The notes beneath the pieces were generated by a model, which worked only from the letters and a program-made list of their open reading frames with translations, did no database searches and was not told the DNA's origin. From Saccharibacillus sp. CPCC 101409 (GTDB lineage Bacteria > Bacillota > Bacilli > Paenibacillales > Paenibacillaceae): a stretch of 64,000 nt of DNA. Below, piece after piece: positions 35,333 to 45,087 of the stretch. The stretch is from assembly GCF_030518235.1 (NCBI RefSeq), contig NZ_JAULSA010000004.1, positions 248,001 through 312,000 on the forward strand. The letters are read 5' to 3'. Both the position numbers and the translations under genes were made by a program. Numbering within the stretch: the stretch's first letter is position 1; every line of letters starts with the position of its first letter.

Positions 35333-36214
35333 TCAGCGGCAGATCCGGTCCGTATACAGCGCGGCCGCCAGCAGGTCGGCCGAGCCGCCGGGCGATACGC
35401 CCAGGCCGACCAGCCGCCGGTCCAATTTGCGCAGCCGCTCCATTCCGCCGCGTGCCGCCGTGCCGCCGGCGGCCAGAATATCGGCCGCTCCGGCCTGCGC
35501 GGCTTCGAGCGCCGCGCGCCCGCCGCGGTGCAGCAGGCAGGTGTCGCCAAGCTGCGACATAACGGCCAGCAGCGCGTCCAGGCGGGCGCAGGTCTCGCCC
35601 GCTCCCTTCTCCCGGGCCGCCCGCAGCGCGGGCAGACCGAGGCGGGCCACATGCGGAAAGCCCGCCTGCGCTTCCTCGCGCGCGCCGTGTACGCCGTAGC
35701 GCCGCGCGGCCTTCGAGCCGTTCGACGCCGAAGCCGGCGCGGCGCGGTCGGCAAAGACCGCGATGCGTCCGGCCGTGTCCAACACCGTGCCGGCTTCGGC
35801 GGCCGGTCCTTCGATCGATGCGGCGGCCGTAATCAGGCCGAGCGCCCAGATCGCGCCGCGGTGCGTATTGACGCCGCCCGTCGCTTCCAGCATCGCCGCT
35901 TCGGCCGCGCGGCCGATAGCCGCCAGCTCCTCGCGCAGTTCCTGCCCGGGCCGCCGTCCTTGCGCGGCCCGGGCCATGGCTTCAAAGCCCGCGCGCAGCG
36001 AGCGCGCCGAGCGGATCATCAGCTCCGCGTCCATATCGCGGGCGTCCACCAGCCCCGGCTTGGGCGTCAGCAGCGCTTCGTCGATCAGCGCTTCGACCGC
36101 CAGATCGGCCAGCCGATCCGCGCTCGTCCGCGGCGCGGCCCCGCCCGGCGCCGACAAAAGCGTCGGCCCCCGGCGAACCGTCGCTCCCGATACCCGGCCG
36201 CTTCTTGCAGGCAC
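35333..36214 (-). CDS. mdcB: Triphosphoribosyl-dephospho-CoA synthase MdcB
   Basis: 293 residues from the GTG at 36214 behind AAGGAGA. Family motifs: ALLTPKPGLVDARD at about 51-64 (CitG/MdcB TPKPGLVD), GGVNTHRGAIWALG at about 116-129, QLGDTCLLHRGG, GVSPGGSADLLAAALY at the end. Makes the cofactor precursor from ATP and dephospho-CoA for MdcG. Follows mdcA with a 116-base gap. Confidence 0.88.
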   Translation of the reverse strand: MPARSGRVSGATVRRGPTLLSAPGGAAPRTSADRLADLAVEALIDEALLTPKPGLVDARDMDAELMIRSARSLRAGFEAMARAAQGRRPGQELREELAAIGRAAEAAMLEATGGVNTHRGAIWALGLITAAASIEGPAAEAGTVLDTAGRIAVFADRAAPASASNGSKAARRYGVHGAREEAQAGFPHVARLGLPALRAAREKGAGETCARLDALLAVMSQLGDTCLLHRGGRAALEAAQAGAADILAAGGTAARGGMERLRKLDRRLVGLGVSPGGSADLLAAALYTDRICR

Positions 36215-36330
36215 GGCGTCTCCTTGTGTTCCGGCGGCATCCGGCCGCCGGAACGTCGCAGCTTCCCTGTATGCTCTTTCTTCCCGACAAGCGTCTCGTT
36301 CGGCGGCTTCCCCGCCTGCCGCTCCCGCGT

Positions 36331-37998
36331 TTACCAGCTGCGGAATTTGGACGGCGGGTTGTACAATCCTCCGGACCATTCGACCAGCTCCTCGATACTT
36401 TTGGCCGCCAGCAGCGAACGCCTGGCGTCCGTGCGGCGAACCTCCAGATCTTCCGGGTACGCGACCAGGCCGCCGCGGCGCAGTTCCTCGTTGACGCTTT
36501 CTTCCTGCGAGCGGCCCAGCTCCGTTACGCCAGCCACGGCGGCAATCGCCCGGCGGCGTTCCTCGAGATCGCGCGCTTTGTACAGGTAGGCGATCCCTTC
36601 TTCCGTGACCACATGCGTGACGTCGCCGCCGTAGATCATGACCGGCGCGATCGGCAGTCCCGCTTCGCCGGCGACGTTGATCGCGTCCAGCGAATCGACG
36701 AACGTCGGCTGCTCGCCGCTCCGGTACGTTTCCACCATCTGCACGACCAGCTTTTTGCCGCGCACGAGCGGATCTTCTTTGCCCGCGATCATATCGAGCC
36801 AGGCCTGCGTATCGTGGCGTCTGCCGCCCGGATCGTGCCCCATATTCGGCGCACCGCCGAAACCGCTGAGGCGTCCCGACGTCACGGTCGACGAATTGCC
36901 GTCCGGATCGATCTGCAGCGAAGAACCGATAAACATATCCACCGCGTACTGTCCGGCCACCTGCCCGAGCGTGCGGTTGGAACGCATCGAACCGTCCGGT
37001 CCGGTGAAGAAAATATCCGGCCGGGCCGCCGTATAGCGCTCCATGCCGACCTCCCCGCCGAAACAGTGCACGCTGTCCACCCAGCCGCTTTCGATCGCCG
37101 GAATCAGCGTCGGATGCGGATTGAGCACCCAGCTGCGGCAGATTTGCCCTTTGAGCCCGAGCTGCTGTCCGTAGGTCGGCAGCAGCAGCTCGATCGCCGC
37201 CGTATTGAAGCCGATCCCGTGATTGAGCGACTGCACCCGATGCTTCTCGTAAATCCCGCGGATCGCCATCATGCCCATCAGGATATGCGTTTCTTTGATC
37301 TGGCGCGGATCGCGGGTAAACAGCGCTTCGAGCTTGTAAGGCTTGTCCGACTCGACGACGTAATCCACCCACGAGCCCGGAATATCGACGCGCGGCACCC
37401 GGTCCACGATCTCGTTGACCTGTACGATCACGATGCCGCCCCGGAACGCCGCCGCTTCGACGATCGTCGGCGTTTCTTCCGTATTCGAGCCCGTATACAG
37501 ATTGCCGTCGCGGTCCGCCTGATCCGCCGCCACGAGCGCGGCGTTCGGAATCAGATCGACGAACATCCGGCCGTACAATTCCAGATACGTATGGATCGAG
37601 CCGATCTTGAGCACATCGTCTTCGATCATCTGCGAGATGCGCACGCTCTGCGGCCCGGCATAGGAGAAGTCGAGCAGCCCGGCAATCTTTTTCTCGAAAA
37701 TATCCAGATGTTCCGGCAGCGAGACGCTCGACATAATCATATGCAGATCGTGCACGGTCTGCGGATTCACCTGCGTAAGAGCCCGGGACAGAAACGACGC
37801 CTGCTTCTGGTTGTTGCCTTCGAGCACGACCCGGTCGCCCGGTGCCAGCACCGCTTCCAGCAGATCGACGATGCGGTCCGCGGGCAGCACTTTTCCGTTT
37901 ACCAGCTTGTCCGCTCTGCCCATCCGGCGAATCTTGTCGTCGCGGCGGCTCGTCCAGATCCGCCGTCCGTCCGCCGTTTTACCTGTACCGCTTGTCAT
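36331..37998 (-). CDS. mdcA: Malonate decarboxylase alpha subunit MdcA
   Basis: 555 residues from the ATG eight bases after AAGGAGG. Diagnostic segments: LEGNNQKQASFLSRAL, DLHMIMSSVSLPEHLDIFEKKIAGLLDFSYAGPQS, FGGAPNMGHDPGGRRH, YGGDVTHVVTEEGIAYLYKA. CoA-transferase-like enzyme that swaps acetyl for malonyl on MdcC. First gene of the operon A-B-C-DE-G-H. No malonate permease gene is seen in the window. Confidence 0.93.
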   Translation of the reverse strand: MTSGTGKTADGRRIWTSRRDDKIRRMGRADKLVNGKVLPADRIVDLLEAVLAPGDRVVLEGNNQKQASFLSRALTQVNPQTVHDLHMIMSSVSLPEHLDIFEKKIAGLLDFSYAGPQSVRISQMIEDDVLKIGSIHTYLELYGRMFVDLIPNAALVAADQADRDGNLYTGSNTEETPTIVEAAAFRGGIVIVQVNEIVDRVPRVDIPGSWVDYVVESDKPYKLEALFTRDPRQIKETHILMGMMAIRGIYEKHRVQSLNHGIGFNTAAIELLLPTYGQQLGLKGQICRSWVLNPHPTLIPAIESGWVDSVHCFGGEVGMERYTAARPDIFFTGPDGSMRSNRTLGQVAGQYAVDMFIGSSLQIDPDGNSSTVTSGRLSGFGGAPNMGHDPGGRRHDTQAWLDMIAGKEDPLVRGKKLVVQMVETYRSGEQPTFVDSLDAINVAGEAGLPIAPVMIYGGDVTHVVTEEGIAYLYKARDLEERRRAIAAVAGVTELGRSQEESVNEELRRGGLVAYPEDLEVRRTDARRSLLAAKSIEELVEWSGGLYNPPSKFRSW

Positions 37999-38073
37999 AA
38001 CCCGTTCCTCCTTCAATCTTCAAACCGGTTCTTTTCCTTTATTTTACGGCCGCTTTTTCATACTGTAAAATAT

Positions 38074-38093
38074 ATAAATAGATATAGATTTAT
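38074..38093. promoter_or_regulatory. Candidate LysR operator
   Basis: ATAAAT-N8-ATTTAT, a perfect 6-bp inverted repeat in the AT-rich 126-base spacer between mdcA and the divergent LysR gene. Position and form fit a LysR-type binding site; identity is inferred. Confidence 0.5.
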
Positions 38094-38124
38094 AACTCAA
38101 AATATATGGATGCAGGTGCCGATC

Positions 38125-39009
38125 ATGGAACTCCTTCAGCTCAAATACTTCTGCAAAGTCGCCAGACTCCAGCATATGACGCGCGCCGCCGAGGAACTGC
38201 ATATCGCCCAGCCCGCCCTCAGCAAAACGATCCGGCATCTGGAAAACGAACTCGGCGCCGCTCTGTTCGACCGCACGGGCAAGTATATCCGGCTGAACGA
38301 TTACGGGCGCATTTTCCTGGACTACGCCGAACGCGCGCTCGGCGCGATCGAAGACGGCAAACATCACGTCCGCGACGCGGCGGGCAGCGCCGAAGGCACG
38401 ATCCGCCTGGCTTTTCCGGTCGGCTCGCATATCGTGCCCGGCCTGCTGGCCGAGTTCCGCCGTTTGCATCCCCAGATTACGTTTACCCTGATCCAGCAGT
38501 TCTCCGGTATGGAGCGTCCGCTGTTCGACCTGTGCATCTCGTCGTTCCGGCAGCCGATCCCGGATACGGAAAGTATTCCGCTGATCGACGAGGAACTGTT
38601 CCTGGCCGTGCCCGATACCCATCCTCTCGCGAACAGGACATCCGTCCGGCTGGAAGAAATGGCAAACGAACCGTTTATTGCTCTCGTTCCGGGCAGCAGC
38701 CTGCGCGATACGACCGATCGGCTGTGCCTGCTGGCGGGCTTCCGGCCGAATATCGTATTCGAAAGCGACAACCCTTCCACGGTGCGCGGACTGATTCGGG
38801 CCGGACAGGGCGTCGCGTTTATCCCCGCCGTTTCGTGGGAAGGCTCGACCGGTCCGGAAGCGCGTCTGCTGCACGTCGAAAGCCCCGAGTGCCGCCGCGT
38901 CATTTCGCTGTCCTGGTACAAAAGCCATTATTTATCGCGCGCGGCGCGGCTGTTCCGGGAATTTACAGTCGATTATTTTGCGGGACAAGCTTCTTCTTCC
39001 ATGGATTGA
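38125..39009 (+). CDS. LysR family regulator, probable malonate operon activator
   Basis: 294 residues. N-terminal HTH: LLQLKYFCKVARLQHMTRAAEELHIAQPALSKTIRHLENELG. The effector domain (about 90-290) follows with IRLAFPVGSHIVPGLLAEFRRLHP. The ATG at 38125 has AGGTG upstream. The long open frame to its left is antisense to mdcA/mdcB and not part of the gene. Divergent from mdcA, so it very likely controls the mdc operon in response to malonate (MdcR-like). Confidence 0.85.
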   Translation: MELLQLKYFCKVARLQHMTRAAEELHIAQPALSKTIRHLENELGAALFDRTGKYIRLNDYGRIFLDYAERALGAIEDGKHHVRDAAGSAEGTIRLAFPVGSHIVPGLLAEFRRLHPQITFTLIQQFSGMERPLFDLCISSFRQPIPDTESIPLIDEELFLAVPDTHPLANRTSVRLEEMANEPFIALVPGSSLRDTTDRLCLLAGFRPNIVFESDNPSTVRGLIRAGQGVAFIPAVSWEGSTGPEARLLHVESPECRRVISLSWYKSHYLSRAARLFREFTVDYFAGQASSSMD

Positions 39010-39282
39010 TGCGCAAACGACGGATGGCGTTAACTCCTTTTTTCCAAGCCCGGGCGTTAATCCTTTTCGGCTGCCGGAATACCGCCGTCACGCTTCGGCA
39101 TATCCGCTGCGAGCGGAACCGGCCGAACGATCCCGGTCCTGGCGGCGATATGCGGATAAATGCGGATAATATCCGTTGGTCTCGTAAGCATAGTCTTGAA
39201 GCCATCCATATACTTGCGTTGACAATCATAAAAATATGGAGCACACTGATAAAGAAGCTTTTACTTTTAGGGAGGTATGGAT

Positions 39283-40056
39283 ATGTCGAAAGTAGCGGTT
39301 GTTACGGGATCGGCGGGAGGCCTGGGCAAAGGAATTGCGCAGCGCCTGGCCAAAGACGGATTTAAAGTCGTGCTTCACGATATCAACGAGGACCTTCTGC
39401 AATCCACGCTGAAAGAGTTCGAAGCGGACGGTTACGAAGTGCTGGCCGTGGCCGGGGATGTGTCCAAACGCGAGGATCAGTTCAATCTGGTATCGCGGAC
39501 GGTCGAGAGATTCGGGCATCTGGATGTATTCGTCAACAATGCCGGCATCGATGCGGTCTCGCCTTTTCTCGAGATCGACGAGAAGCAGCTGGACAAGCTG
39601 TTCGGCATCAACGTCAACGGCGTGGTGTTCGGCACGCAGGCCGCGGCGGAGCAGTATATCAAACAGGAATCCAAAGGCAAAGTCATCAACGCGTGCAGCA
39701 TCGCGGGACACGAAGCCTACGAAATGCTGAGCACGTATTCGGCGACCAAGCACGCGGTCAAAGCGTTTACCCACGCCGCGGCCAAAGAATTGGCGAAGCA
39801 CCAGATTACAGTGAACGCCTACTGCCCGGGCGTAGCCAAAACGAAAATGTGGGACCGGATCGACGAAGAAATGGTCAAATACGACGACAGCCTCAAGCCG
39901 GGCGAAGCGTTCGAGAAATTCTCCAGCGCCATCGCGCTGGGACGCTACCAGACCCCGGCGGACGTGGCGAACCTGGTCTCGTTCCTGGCTTCGGACGACG
40001 CGGATTATATTACCGGTCAGGCGATTCTGACGGACGGCGGGCTGGTATATCGGTAA
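39283..40056 (+). CDS. SDR, acetoin reductase/2,3-butanediol dehydrogenase type
   Basis: 257 residues; the ATG at 39283 is eight bases from GGGAGG (39277 is an alternative). [12 protein letters not shown] cofactor motif at about 8-19, NNAGID at about 87, Ser in [10 protein letters not shown], Tyr-x3-Lys in [11 protein letters not shown], and the [20 protein letters not shown] segment typical of BudC/acetoin reductases. Probably interconverts acetoin/diacetyl and butanediol with NAD(H). Terminator follows; monocistronic. Confidence 0.85.
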   Translation: MSKVAVVTGSAGGLGKGIAQRLAKDGFKVVLHDINEDLLQSTLKEFEADGYEVLAVAGDVSKREDQFNLVSRTVERFGHLDVFVNNAGIDAVSPFLEIDEKQLDKLFGINVNGVVFGTQAAAEQYIKQESKGKVINACSIAGHEAYEMLSTYSATKHAVKAFTHAAAKELAKHQITVNAYCPGVAKTKMWDRIDEEMVKYDDSLKPGEAFEKFSSAIALGRYQTPADVANLVSFLASDDADYITGQAILTDGGLVYR

Positions 40057-40082
40057 GATTGTGATTCGCAGCAGACAGAAGC

Positions 40083-40108
40083 TCCGCCCGATTGGGCGGA
40101 ACTTTTTT
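40083..40108 (+). terminator. Intrinsic terminator
   Basis: TCCGCCC-GATT-GGGCGGA stem followed by ACTTTTTT; ends the acetoin-reductase-like gene. Confidence 0.88.
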
Positions 40109-40115
40109 CGTTTTT

Positions 40116-40496
40116 CTAAAGACCGCGCACTTCGCGTTCTTCGTCCGGCTCTTCCTCCAACAGTTCGATCTCTTCGCCCTGCCGCTGTCTGTGCCGAATA
40201 TTTTCCGTGCCCCAGGCGCACATGACTTCTACAATCCCGTTGGCGGTAATACCGTAGTCGGTCAGGCCGTATTCGACTTTGGGCGGCATCTGCTCATACA
40301 CTCGCCGCCGCACCAGTCCGTCTTGTTCGAGTTCCCGAAGCTGCTGGATCAGCACTTTTTGCGATACACCGGGAATTTGCCGCTGCAGCTCGCCGGTGCG
40401 TTTGATGCCGTTCATCAGCTGGCAGATAATCAGCGCTTTCCATTTGCCGCCGATGATTTCAAGAGTCGCTTCGATGCCCTGACGATACTGTTTCAT
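40116..40496 (-). CDS. HxlR family transcriptional regulator
   Basis: 126 residues from the ATG that overlaps the DUF1697 stop (ATGA). HxlR winged helix: LEIIGGKWKALIICQLMNGIKRTGELQRQIPGVSQKVLIQQLRELEQDGLVRR, then the wing (PPKVEYGLTDYG). Acidic C-terminal tail (EEIELLEEEPDEE). HxlR proteins often react to redox or electrophile stress; the divergent flavodoxin-fold gene at 41225 is a plausible target. Confidence 0.88.
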   Translation of the reverse strand: MKQYRQGIEATLEIIGGKWKALIICQLMNGIKRTGELQRQIPGVSQKVLIQQLRELEQDGLVRRRVYEQMPPKVEYGLTDYGITANGIVEVMCAWGTENIRHRQRQGEEIELLEEEPDEEREVRGL

Positions 40497-41035
40497 AGCA
40501 GCTCCCGCATCAATTTCAGAATCTGCCGCGTGGTGTTGACGTTGCGGGCGGTCATGTGGGCGTAGAGTTTGGAGCCGACCAGTTTGGTCATTCCGCTGCG
40601 GCCGGCGTCGGCGCGGCTCACGGAATACAGTACCGCGCGCGGGGCGAACAGCAGCGTGCCGACGCCCGGCGTCAGCGGAAGCTGTTCGGGAACGGAAGAT
40701 TCGTCCACTTCGTCCCAGAGAAACAGGACATCGCTTTTCATCTCCGCGTCGTTGCTCCACTTTTCCGGCAGTACGGCGGCGATCGCTTCCATTTCGTCCA
40801 GGCTGCGGATAAGCACCCGGATGCGCAGCCCGAATTCGTCTTCGATCGCTTTTTCCAGCATCGCGGCCAAATCCGCATGGGCGAGCCCGTCGTTGGCGAA
40901 CACGATATTCCCGGAATTGATATACGTTTTGACCTTGTCCATGCCTGCGCGTTCGAACGCGCTTTTTAGCGTCTTCATATCGACTTTGTTGTTTCCGCCA
41001 ACATTGATTCCGCGCAGCAGCGCCGTATAGATCAT
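40493..41035 (-). CDS. DUF1697 family protein
   Basis: 180 residues. Begins with the family signature YTALLRGINVGGNNKVDMKTLKSAFE and INSGNIVF at about 40-47; PLTPGVGTLLFAPRAVLYSV and KLVGSKLYAHMTARNVNTTRQI later. Function unknown. First gene of a two-gene unit with the HxlR regulator. Confidence 0.85.
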   Translation of the reverse strand: MIYTALLRGINVGGNNKVDMKTLKSAFERAGMDKVKTYINSGNIVFANDGLAHADLAAMLEKAIEDEFGLRIRVLIRSLDEMEAIAAVLPEKWSNDAEMKSDVLFLWDEVDESSVPEQLPLTPGVGTLLFAPRAVLYSVSRADAGRSGMTKLVGSKLYAHMTARNVNTTRQILKLMRELL

Positions 41036-41224
41036 CGCACTCTCTCCTTTTCCGATTCGTCGATTCCGTTTCTTCTAATCCCTCATTGTGGCACACATTT
41101 CCGGCCCGGTCCAGTACGCACTTCGAGGTAAGAATGTGACTTTACAGTGTGTATTTTCATCGCCGGGAACCTGTACGATAATGACGGTATCCGAACCTGC
41201 AAACGAAAGGAGATCAGCCCCGTT

Positions 41225-41776
41225 ATGAAAACACTTGTCATACTCGCGCATCCGAATTTGAACGTGTCCCGGGTGAACCGCCGCTGGAAAGAGGAACTGC
41301 TGCGGCATGCGGATCGGATTACGCTGCACGAGCTTTACCCGGAATATCCCGACTGGACGATCGACGCGGCCCGCGAGCAGCGGCTGCTGGAGGAGCACGA
41401 GCGGGTGGTTTTACAGTTTCCGCTGTACTGGTACAGCTATCCGCCTCTATTGAAAAAGTGGTTCGACGACGTATTCGCCTACGGCTGGGCATACGGCTCG
41501 TCGGGTGACCGCCTCAAAGGCAAACAGATCGGGCTGGCGATGTCGATCGGCGATAAACGCCGCAATTACGAACCGGACGGCTCCGTCTCTTTTACCGTAG
41601 AAGAAGTGATCGTTCCGTTCACAGCCAGTCTCCGTCACGTAGGCGCGACCGCGCTGCCGCATTTTGCCGCTTTCGGCGCTTCGTTCGGCGCAAGCGACGA
41701 GGAGATCAAGCGCAGTGCGAAAGATTATGCGCGTTATGTATTGAGCGAAGACCATTTGCCGCGAAGATCCGAGTGA
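41225..41776 (+). CDS. NAD(P)H dehydrogenase (quinone), KefF/MdaB-like
   Basis: 183 residues. Flavodoxin-like fold: KTLVILAHPNLNVSRVN at the N-terminus, FPLYWYSYPPLLKKWFDDVFAYGWAYG at about 62-88, the FAD/FMN-binding quinone-reductase signature. Start chosen at 41225 downstream of AAAGGAGAT. Likely cytosolic quinone reductase in electrophile defence; diverges from the DUF1697-hxlR unit, so shared control is likely. Confidence 0.85.
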   Translation: MKTLVILAHPNLNVSRVNRRWKEELLRHADRITLHELYPEYPDWTIDAAREQRLLEEHERVVLQFPLYWYSYPPLLKKWFDDVFAYGWAYGSSGDRLKGKQIGLAMSIGDKRRNYEPDGSVSFTVEEVIVPFTASLRHVGATALPHFAAFGASFGASDEEIKRSAKDYARYVLSEDHLPRRSE

Positions 41777-41796
41777 ACGACAGCTTATAAAACCAG

Positions 41797-41826
41797 AAAA
41801 AAGCCCGAATAACCGGGCTTCTTTCT
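41797..41826. terminator. Terminator hairpin between convergent genes
   Basis: AAGCCCG-AATAAC-CGGGCTT with an A run on the left, which gives a good T tract on the minus strand. Serves the symporter operon and perhaps the + strand gene. Confidence 0.7.
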
Positions 41827-41890
41827 GGACTGTATTCCGTGTACCGCCTATTCTTCTTCCTCCACCGGTTTCCGCAGCGCTTTCAAACGG

Positions 41891-43144
41891 TTATTCCGTT
41901 CGCGCGGCCGGATCGAAATCCTCCTCGCTCAGCAGAATGTCCCGATCCAGGCTGTCCACGCTTTTGGCGACGACCAGACCGCTGAATACGTCGGAGTTGA
42001 CGTTGAGGATCGTGCGGATCATGCCGGTAAACCATTCCACGCCGGCAAAGATCGCGATGCTTTCGATCGGCAGTCCCATCTGCGGCACGACGATGGACAG
42101 CGCGATCAGCCCGCCGCCGGGCACGACCGCGCTGGCGAGCGAAGTGAGCGTAGCCAGCACGGCGATAAAGATAAAGTCGTTCATGCCGTGGTGCGCGCCG
42201 TAGATCTGTCCGATCGTGGTCAGGGTCAAAGCCATAAACATCGCCGCGCCGTTGCTGTTGAGCGACATGCCCAGCGGCAGGACGAGCGTGGACACTTCTT
42301 TGCTCATCCCGAGCTTTTTCTGGGAATCCTCAAGCGCCGTGGGAAGCGCGACCGCCGACGAAGTCGAAGCGAGCGCGATCAGGGACATTTTGCCCATCTT
42401 CCGGGTCAGCGTAACGATCGGCACCCGGCAGTACACGGAGACGACGACTTCCCAAACGATCAGAAACAGCAGCGTTGCGCAGGCGTAAATCAGCAAATAT
42501 GACAGCAGCGGACGAACCACGTTGATTCCGTATTTGGAAATCGTACTGGCGATCAGCGAGAAAATCCCGATCGGGGCCAGCTTCATAATCAGTTCGATCA
42601 TTTTAAGGATAACGCCGTTAAACTCTTTCAAACCTTTCAGGATCGACAATTCCCCTTCGGACGATTTTAAACTTAACGCAATGCCGAAGAACGCGCCGAA
42701 TACCACGATATGCACGATGGTGCCTTCCGACAGCGATTGCATAATATTCGTAGGAAAAAAACCGATCAGCAGTTCGCTGAACGTCGCCTGAACCGTCTCG
42801 ACGTCGACGCCCGGCGCCACGGTTCCGCTGATACTTTTGCCCGGCTGGAAAAAGGCCGCAAAAAGAACGCCCCATGCGGACGCGAGAGTGGAAGATACCA
42901 GAAAAACGACGATCGTCCGCAGGCCTATCCGGCCCAATTTATGAATTTCCAGGCTGCCCATTGCCGCTACCATTTGTCCCAGGATCAGCAGCACGATGCC
43001 CATTTGAATCAGTCTTAAAAAGATCTCGCCCAGAAACGCTGTGCGTTCCGCCCATCCGCTCAAGAAATAGCCGAATAATCCGCCCAGCACGACGGCGATC
43101 ATAATTTGGGCCGTTAAATTGAGCGTCTTTTTGTTTTTTGCCAA
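41891..43144 (-). CDS. Dicarboxylate/amino acid:cation symporter (DAACS)
   Basis: 417 residues from the TTG eight bases after AAGGAGC. GltP/DctA family: eight membrane segments plus re-entrant loops, with ASTSSAVALPTALE (serine-rich loop), SLNSNGAAMFMALTLTTI and AVVPGGGLIAL. Last gene of the FdrA-DUF1116, DUF2877, carbamate kinase operon, so it may move a dicarboxylate-like intermediate (oxalurate, oxamate or similar). That substrate is inference from context. Confidence 0.82.
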   Translation of the reverse strand: MAKNKKTLNLTAQIMIAVVLGGLFGYFLSGWAERTAFLGEIFLRLIQMGIVLLILGQMVAAMGSLEIHKLGRIGLRTIVVFLVSSTLASAWGVLFAAFFQPGKSISGTVAPGVDVETVQATFSELLIGFFPTNIMQSLSEGTIVHIVVFGAFFGIALSLKSSEGELSILKGLKEFNGVILKMIELIMKLAPIGIFSLIASTISKYGINVVRPLLSYLLIYACATLLFLIVWEVVVSVYCRVPIVTLTRKMGKMSLIALASTSSAVALPTALEDSQKKLGMSKEVSTLVLPLGMSLNSNGAAMFMALTLTTIGQIYGAHHGMNDFIFIAVLATLTSLASAVVPGGGLIALSIVVPQMGLPIESIAIFAGVEWFTGMIRTILNVNSDVFSGLVVAKSVDSLDRDILLSEEDFDPAARTE

Positions 43145-43246
43145 AATTCCAGCTCCTTCTTACAAATTCGAAATTAAGGCCGACCCTTTCGCCGACTGCC
43201 TGCGCAGCGACGAAAGGGTCTTGTTGGTTTGCTTCATATTCGGTGA

Positions 43247-44206
43247 TTATACGGCCTGGACGGGATTGCCCGCCAGTACGACGGTAGCCGAACCGCCGGT
43301 GAAGATCGAAGCGATGTTTTCCAACGACGTGATAATCGCTTTGCTCTGCGGACGGCTTTCCACAAACGAAATCGCCGCTTCGACTTTGGGCAGCATGCTG
43401 CCCGGCGCAAATTGATTCTCGCCGATCCAGCTCTTCAACTGGTCCACGGTTACGTCTTCCAGCTTCTCCTGGTCGGGTTGATTATAATTTACATAGACGT
43501 TGTCGACACCTGTCAAAAGGAACAAATAATCGGCTTCGACCAGATTCGCCAGTTTGGCGGACGCGAAGTCTTTGTCGATTACGGCTTCCACGCCTTCATA
43601 ACCGTACATCGCTTTCTTCACCGGGATGCCTCCTCCGCCGGCCGAGATCGTCACATAGCCGCTTTCGATCAGCGTTTTGATGACCGGGTACTCGACGATC
43701 GTTTGCGGTTTGGGGGAAGGCACGACTTTGCGGTATCCGCGGCCCGAATCTTCCACATAAGTCTCGCCCGTTCCCGCCGCCGCCTGCTGCGCTTCTTCGC
43801 GGGTGAAGAACGGACCGATCGGTTTCGTCGGATTCGCGAACGCCGCATCGTTCTCGTCCACCACGACCTGCGTGACGATCGACGCCACCTGGTTGACGAG
43901 TCCGGCTTCCGCGATCGCTTCGCTCATCGTGTTTTGCAGCCAGTAGCCGATGCTTCCCTGGGTCATCGCCACGCAGGTATCGAGCGGCAGAGCCGGATTC
44001 TTGTCGGATTGGGCCAGCGACTGCTGAAGCAGCAGATTGCCGACTTGAGGCCCGTTGCCGTGGCTGATAATCAGCTGGTGTCCCTGTTTGATCAATTCGA
44101 CCAGCTGTTTGCTTGTATGACGCAGCGCTTTGATTTGCCCCTCGGTGGACGGATCTTCGTTCAAGATCGCGTTGCCGCCCAGAGCGATTACGATTCTTTT
44201 TCCCAT
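43247..44206 (-). CDS. arcC: Carbamate kinase
   Basis: 319 residues. [12 protein letters not shown] at the N-terminus, [14 protein letters not shown] at about 49-62, VVSPKP-like [21 protein letters not shown] at about 209, [33 protein letters not shown]: all ArcC signatures. Converts carbamoyl phosphate and ADP to ATP and carbamate. Its ATG lies inside the end of the DUF2877 gene (19-base overlap), which ties it to oxamate carbamoyltransferase instead of arginine breakdown. Confidence 0.92.
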   Translation of the reverse strand: MGKRIVIALGGNAILNEDPSTEGQIKALRHTSKQLVELIKQGHQLIISHGNGPQVGNLLLQQSLAQSDKNPALPLDTCVAMTQGSIGYWLQNTMSEAIAEAGLVNQVASIVTQVVVDENDAAFANPTKPIGPFFTREEAQQAAAGTGETYVEDSGRGYRKVVPSPKPQTIVEYPVIKTLIESGYVTISAGGGGIPVKKAMYGYEGVEAVIDKDFASAKLANLVEADYLFLLTGVDNVYVNYNQPDQEKLEDVTVDQLKSWIGENQFAPGSMLPKVEAAISFVESRPQSKAIITSLENIASIFTGGSATVVLAGNPVQAV

Positions 44207-45087
44207 AACAGCCTCCAATTTGCTTGTTTCAAAAAAGTAAGAACGCCGAACAGACTGTCGCTGCCCGATGTCGCCCCGTATGCCTGGATCCGCCGGATCG
44301 CTTCGATCGTCCGCGCCTCGTCGGCCGAGCGGATCGCTTCGCACAGCTCGATCCATGCGGTATTCGCATAACCGCCGAGCAGCGCCCGGTAATACGCCAT
44401 GCTGATATCCGTCGTCGACCTCCGCTCCAGCAGCTTCATCGTCAGGTCGGCCAGCCGCGTCCCGCTGCCGGTTATGCGCTCAAACAGGATCATTCCCTGC
44501 AAAAAGTCGTCGCCCGAAGGCGTCAATCCGACGCCCGCGCCGATCAAAGAGCGGACGGTTTCTTCGGCCAAACCTTCCGGCGTATCGACGAATTTTTCGT
44601 ACAATCCGCTCAAAGGCGGCAAAGCGAACCCGGACCGTTCCCGCACTCCGGCTGCTTCGAGCCGCTGCGACAAACCGCTCCGGCTCAACTGCTCGGCGCT
44701 CACATGCGGGATCGACAGATCCACGCTGCGGATCGCCGGCAGCGTCGCGGTTGTGACCAGAGGCCGGGTGTAGCACGTCAGGGTCAGTCCGAGGTCTTTG
44801 TCCGATTGGGCAAAAAAGGCGCTGATTCTCACCGCGTCGCCGACCGACAGCGCCGCCCGGATAAGCTCGAAAGCTTCGGAGCCGAGCGCAAGCCCGATCG
44901 CCGACAAGCCTTCTTCGCTTTTCCCGACGAACACCAGACGATCGCCGCAGTCCAGGTTGAATCCATTCCGGAAAATCGAATGGACTCTGGCCCGCACGGC
45001 GCCTTTTTGCCGGATTTGCCGTTCTACGTAGGCGCCGATATAAGAGCTGATCGAAGCGTTCCGAATGATCGGACCGCGATCATTCAT
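44188..45087 (-). CDS. allH: DUF2877 protein, oxamate carbamoyltransferase subunit AllH
   Basis: 299 residues. DUF2877 core: [20 protein letters not shown] at about 181-200 (LTPSGDDxLxG). In Enterobacteria the FdrA, DUF1116 and DUF2877 proteins together form the oxamate carbamoyltransferase AllFGH of anaerobic allantoin degradation. The gene overlaps the FdrA-DUF1116 fusion by eight bases and carbamate kinase by 19, as expected for subunits of one complex. Confidence 0.85.
   Translation of the reverse strand: MNDRGPIIRNASISSYIGAYVERQIRQKGAVRARVHSIFRNGFNLDCGDRLVFVGKSEEGLSAIGLALGSEAFELIRAALSVGDAVRISAFFAQSDKDLGLTLTCYTRPLVTTATLPAIRSVDLSIPHVSAEQLSRSGLSQRLEAAGVRERSGFALPPLSGLYEKFVDTPEGLAEETVRSLIGAGVGLTPSGDDFLQGMILFERITGSGTRLADLTMKLLERRSTTDISMAYYRALLGGYANTAWIELCEAIRSADEARTIEAIRRIQAYGATSGSDSLFGVLTFLKQANWRLLWEKES

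Noticed and set aside
35333-37372. 679-residue minus-strand frame containing MdcB
   Set aside because: The upstream part is out-of-frame mdcA; the GTG at 36214 with AAGGAGA gives the normal MdcB length.
36205-38124. Long + strand frame joined to the LysR gene
   Set aside because: It is antisense to mdcA and mdcB with Arg/His/Asp-rich shadow composition; the LysR HTH begins right after 38125.
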